The notes beneath the pieces were generated by a model. That model made no database searches, had not been told where the DNA came from, and worked only from the letters and a program-made list of their open reading frames with translations. 6,670 nucleotides of DNA from an uncultured Clostridia bacterium. Lineage in GTDB: Bacteria > Bacillota > Clostridia > Oscillospirales > CAG-272. Positions 5,437-6,670 of this stretch are shown piece after piece (position 1 is the first letter of the stretch; every line of letters starts with the position of its first letter). Both the position numbers and the translations under genes were made by a program. Where the stretch lies: assembly GCA_937895775.1 (NCBI GenBank), contig CALBLD010000165.1, positions 1 through 6,670 of the forward strand, in the 5' to 3' direction.

Positions 5437-6183
5437 ATGATTAAAATGACGGATTTGTTTTTGGTCAGAGATGATGACGGACTTCGGCGGCTTCGTGCCT
5501 TTGCAGGAGATGTTGCTCCGATGCTGAATGAATATCTGAAATATCTGGAGAAAAATTATATGGTGACCGAGCCTCCGCGGTCGATCGTCTGGACCGACTT
5601 TGAAAGTGCCGCCTTTTGTGTGAGCGACAATCCGCTTCCCGCATATACAAACGACTACCGTATCGTTATTGCTCCCGATATTGAGGTCTGGAAAAACCTG
5701 TATCTGAAACAGCTCGATGATTATGCGGACTCGGAGCCTGTCGAAAGGGTTAGGACATATTACGGCGGACTGGGCATACATAATATTTTGCAGCTGCTCG
5801 GACATGAGCTTGCGCACCACAGCGAACTTTTCATAGATGAGGCATATGACGACGGCGAAATGTGGTTTGAAGAGGGGATGGCGGAATATATAAGTCGGAA
5901 ATATTTCCTTACTGAAGAGGAGTATGCAGCCGAAAAGGAGGCGAACCTGATACTGGTCTCGCTCTTTGATGAAAAGTTCGGACGTCCCCCGCTGAACGCA
6001 TTTTCGCAGTCAACCTACCGACAGGATATCACGCATATTTTCTATTCCTATTGGAGGAGTTTCCTCGCCGTGGATTCTCTCGTTGAAAGATCGGGCGGCG
6101 ACGTCCGCGGAGTTTTTGATCTGTTTTGCCGCATGTTTAATGAAACCGCGGATTTTGATCCGGAAAAGCTTTTCGGAGCATGA
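5437..6183 (+). CDS. Putative cytoplasmic gluzincin-type zinc metallopeptidase (248 aa)
   Basis: Residues 123-127 are HELAH, a HEXXH zinc-binding motif, and Glu146 in WFEEGMAEY follows the second His after exactly 18 residues. HEXXH-X18-E is the ligand spacing of gluzincin peptidases (clan MA(E), for example M1), and the W-x-E-E-G-x-A-E-Y context is typical of them. Predicted roles: His123, His127 and Glu146 bind zinc, Glu124 is the catalytic base. The protein is much shorter than M1 aminopeptidases, has no GAMEN-like exopeptidase motif that I can see, and has no signal or membrane segment, so a cytosolic endopeptidase of an unnamed family is most likely. The N-terminal 120 residues are of unknown fold. 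An upstream in-frame TTG (5416) is possible, but the ATG at 5437 has AGAGGG just before it and is preferred. It follows the VWA gene closely and ends at a strong terminator. Confidence 0.87.
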   Translation: MIKMTDLFLVRDDDGLRRLRAFAGDVAPMLNEYLKYLEKNYMVTEPPRSIVWTDFESAAFCVSDNPLPAYTNDYRIVIAPDIEVWKNLYLKQLDDYADSEPVERVRTYYGGLGIHNILQLLGHELAHHSELFIDEAYDDGEMWFEEGMAEYISRKYFLTEEEYAAEKEANLILVSLFDEKFGRPPLNAFSQSTYRQDITHIFYSYWRSFLAVDSLVERSGGDVRGVFDLFCRMFNETADFDPEKLFGA

Positions 6184-6196
6184 CCTGCCCGTGAAA

Positions 6197-6225
6197 AAAA
6201 GACACCCCCGCACGGGGTGTCTTTT
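6197..6225 (+). terminator. Rho-independent terminator of the cassette
   Basis: A 12-bp stem (6197-6208 with 6214-6225), whose core is GACACCCC with GGGGTGTC, closes a 5-base loop and ends in TTTT. Because the left side is an A run, it could also work on the minus strand. It lies 13 bases after the stop codon of the peptidase gene. Confidence 0.88.
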
Positions 6226-6289
6226 CTGTCTGCCATGCTGTTTATATTCCAGTATTTTACCTTAAATTATACAATTAATTCAAAAACGC

Positions 6290-6318
6290 TTGACATATCG
6301 AAATAACTTTTGTATAAT
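6290..6318 (+). promoter_or_regulatory. Perfect-consensus sigma-A promoter of the right-edge gene
   Basis: TTGACA (6290-6295) and TATAAT (6313-6318) match the consensus in all 12 bases and are exactly 17 bases apart. The start near 6325 gives a leader of about 56 bases before the ATG at 6381, longer than the other leaders here. This should be a strong promoter unless repressed. Confidence 0.88.
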
Positions 6319-6380
6319 AATTTTACATAATGCCGTCGGATGACAGTTGCGGCAGAGTAGTGAAAAGGAGAAACGGCAGA

Positions 6381-6670
6381 ATGAACAGATTATCGGTAAC
6401 CGAAAACCGCGTCGGTTTTGCGGAAAGCATATCGTCTTCTCCGCTGACCGGACATACCGCGATATACATATATATACTTCTGCTCGCCCTGCTTGCCGCC
6501 GCTGTGGTTGTTGTGATCGTTGTCGGTCTGATAAGGGCGGAAAACCGAAAGAAGGAAAAACGCCCGCCAATGCGGTTTTCAAAACTTCTGCGGACGGACG
6601 CCGATATGGCGGGACACCACCCTGCGGAGTATGACAGAGTAAGTCTCGGGGAGATATGCACGGGATTCTG
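6381..6670 (+). CDS. Membrane-anchored protein, N-terminal 96 aa (truncated by window edge)
   Basis: The ATG at 6381 has AAAAGGAG 10 bases upstream and the frame stays open to the right edge. Residues 1-26 are polar. Residues 28-51 (IYIYILLLALLAAAVVVVIV, then VGLI) form one transmembrane helix. A basic stretch (RAENRKKEKRPP) follows, which by the positive-inside rule places the rest in the cytosol. The soluble part begins MRFSKLLRTDAD and reaches SLGEICTGF at the edge. From memory, a segment like this precedes a P-loop ATPase domain in some clostridial proteins, but no nucleotide-binding motif is visible, so that stays a weak guess. If true, an ATPase beside a VWA gene would recall MoxR/VWA pairs. 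The gene has its own promoter and is separated from the cassette by a terminator. Confidence 0.78.
   Translation, partial: MNRLSVTENRVGFAESISSSPLTGHTAIYIYILLLALLAAAVVVVIVVGLIRAENRKKEKRPPMRFSKLLRTDADMAGHHPAEYDRVSLGEICTGF

Noticed and set aside
4594..5820. A 408-codon open frame on the minus strand opposite the VWA and peptidase genes
   Set aside because: The plus strand carries an intact MIDAS and HEXXH motif with ribosome binding sites and promoters. The minus frame is rich in Ile, Phe, Arg and His, has no motif or ribosome binding site, and spans two genes, as expected of a codon-bias shadow.

Overview
The window reads as a chromosomal segment from an anaerobic Clostridia-type Firmicute, probably of the gut or rumen Ruminococcaceae/Oscillospiraceae kind. 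The reasons are mid-range base composition with AT-rich spacers, GGAGG-type ribosome binding sites, sigma-A promoters (TTGACA-17-TATAAT and close variants), short hairpin-plus-T-run terminators, and genes most like those of that group. This placement is an inference; there is no rRNA or marker gene. No tRNA, rRNA, CRISPR array, insertion sequence or attachment site was seen.

Left part, minus strand (1-2959). Four genes point left: the N-terminal half of a MATE-family multidrug exporter (running off the left edge), a Thr-rich lipoprotein, a cytoplasmic SGNH esterase with the catalytic layout of acetylxylan esterase Axe2, and a small unrecognised protein that may have a Rossmann-like (SLOG-like) fold. 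These look like separate housekeeping or accessory units: promoters can be read in front of three of them, and the lipoprotein also has a bare -10 box and its own terminator.

Right part, plus strand (3104-6670). Two small XRE-type helix-turn-helix regulators come first, each a single-gene unit with its own -10 box and terminator. Then a likely three-gene unit runs from a TTTACA-17-TATAAT promoter (3999) to a strong terminator (6225). It encodes a 186-aa protein with an XRE-like HTH core and a conserved-looking tail, a cytoplasmic von Willebrand factor A protein with a complete MIDAS site, and a cytoplasmic protein with HEXXH-X18-E, the exact zinc-ligand spacing of gluzincin (M1-like) peptidases. 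A second promoter sits between the first two genes, and a 13-bp inverted repeat around it can hide the ribosome binding site of the VWA gene only in read-through mRNA. After the terminator, a perfect consensus promoter drives a membrane-anchored protein cut by the right edge.

The most interesting part is 3999-6225: an HTH / VWA / gluzincin cassette whose members are recognisable as folds but whose joint function I cannot name. A metal-dependent adhesion module beside an intracellular metalloprotease and an HTH protein suggests regulated proteolysis or stress response, but that is inference.
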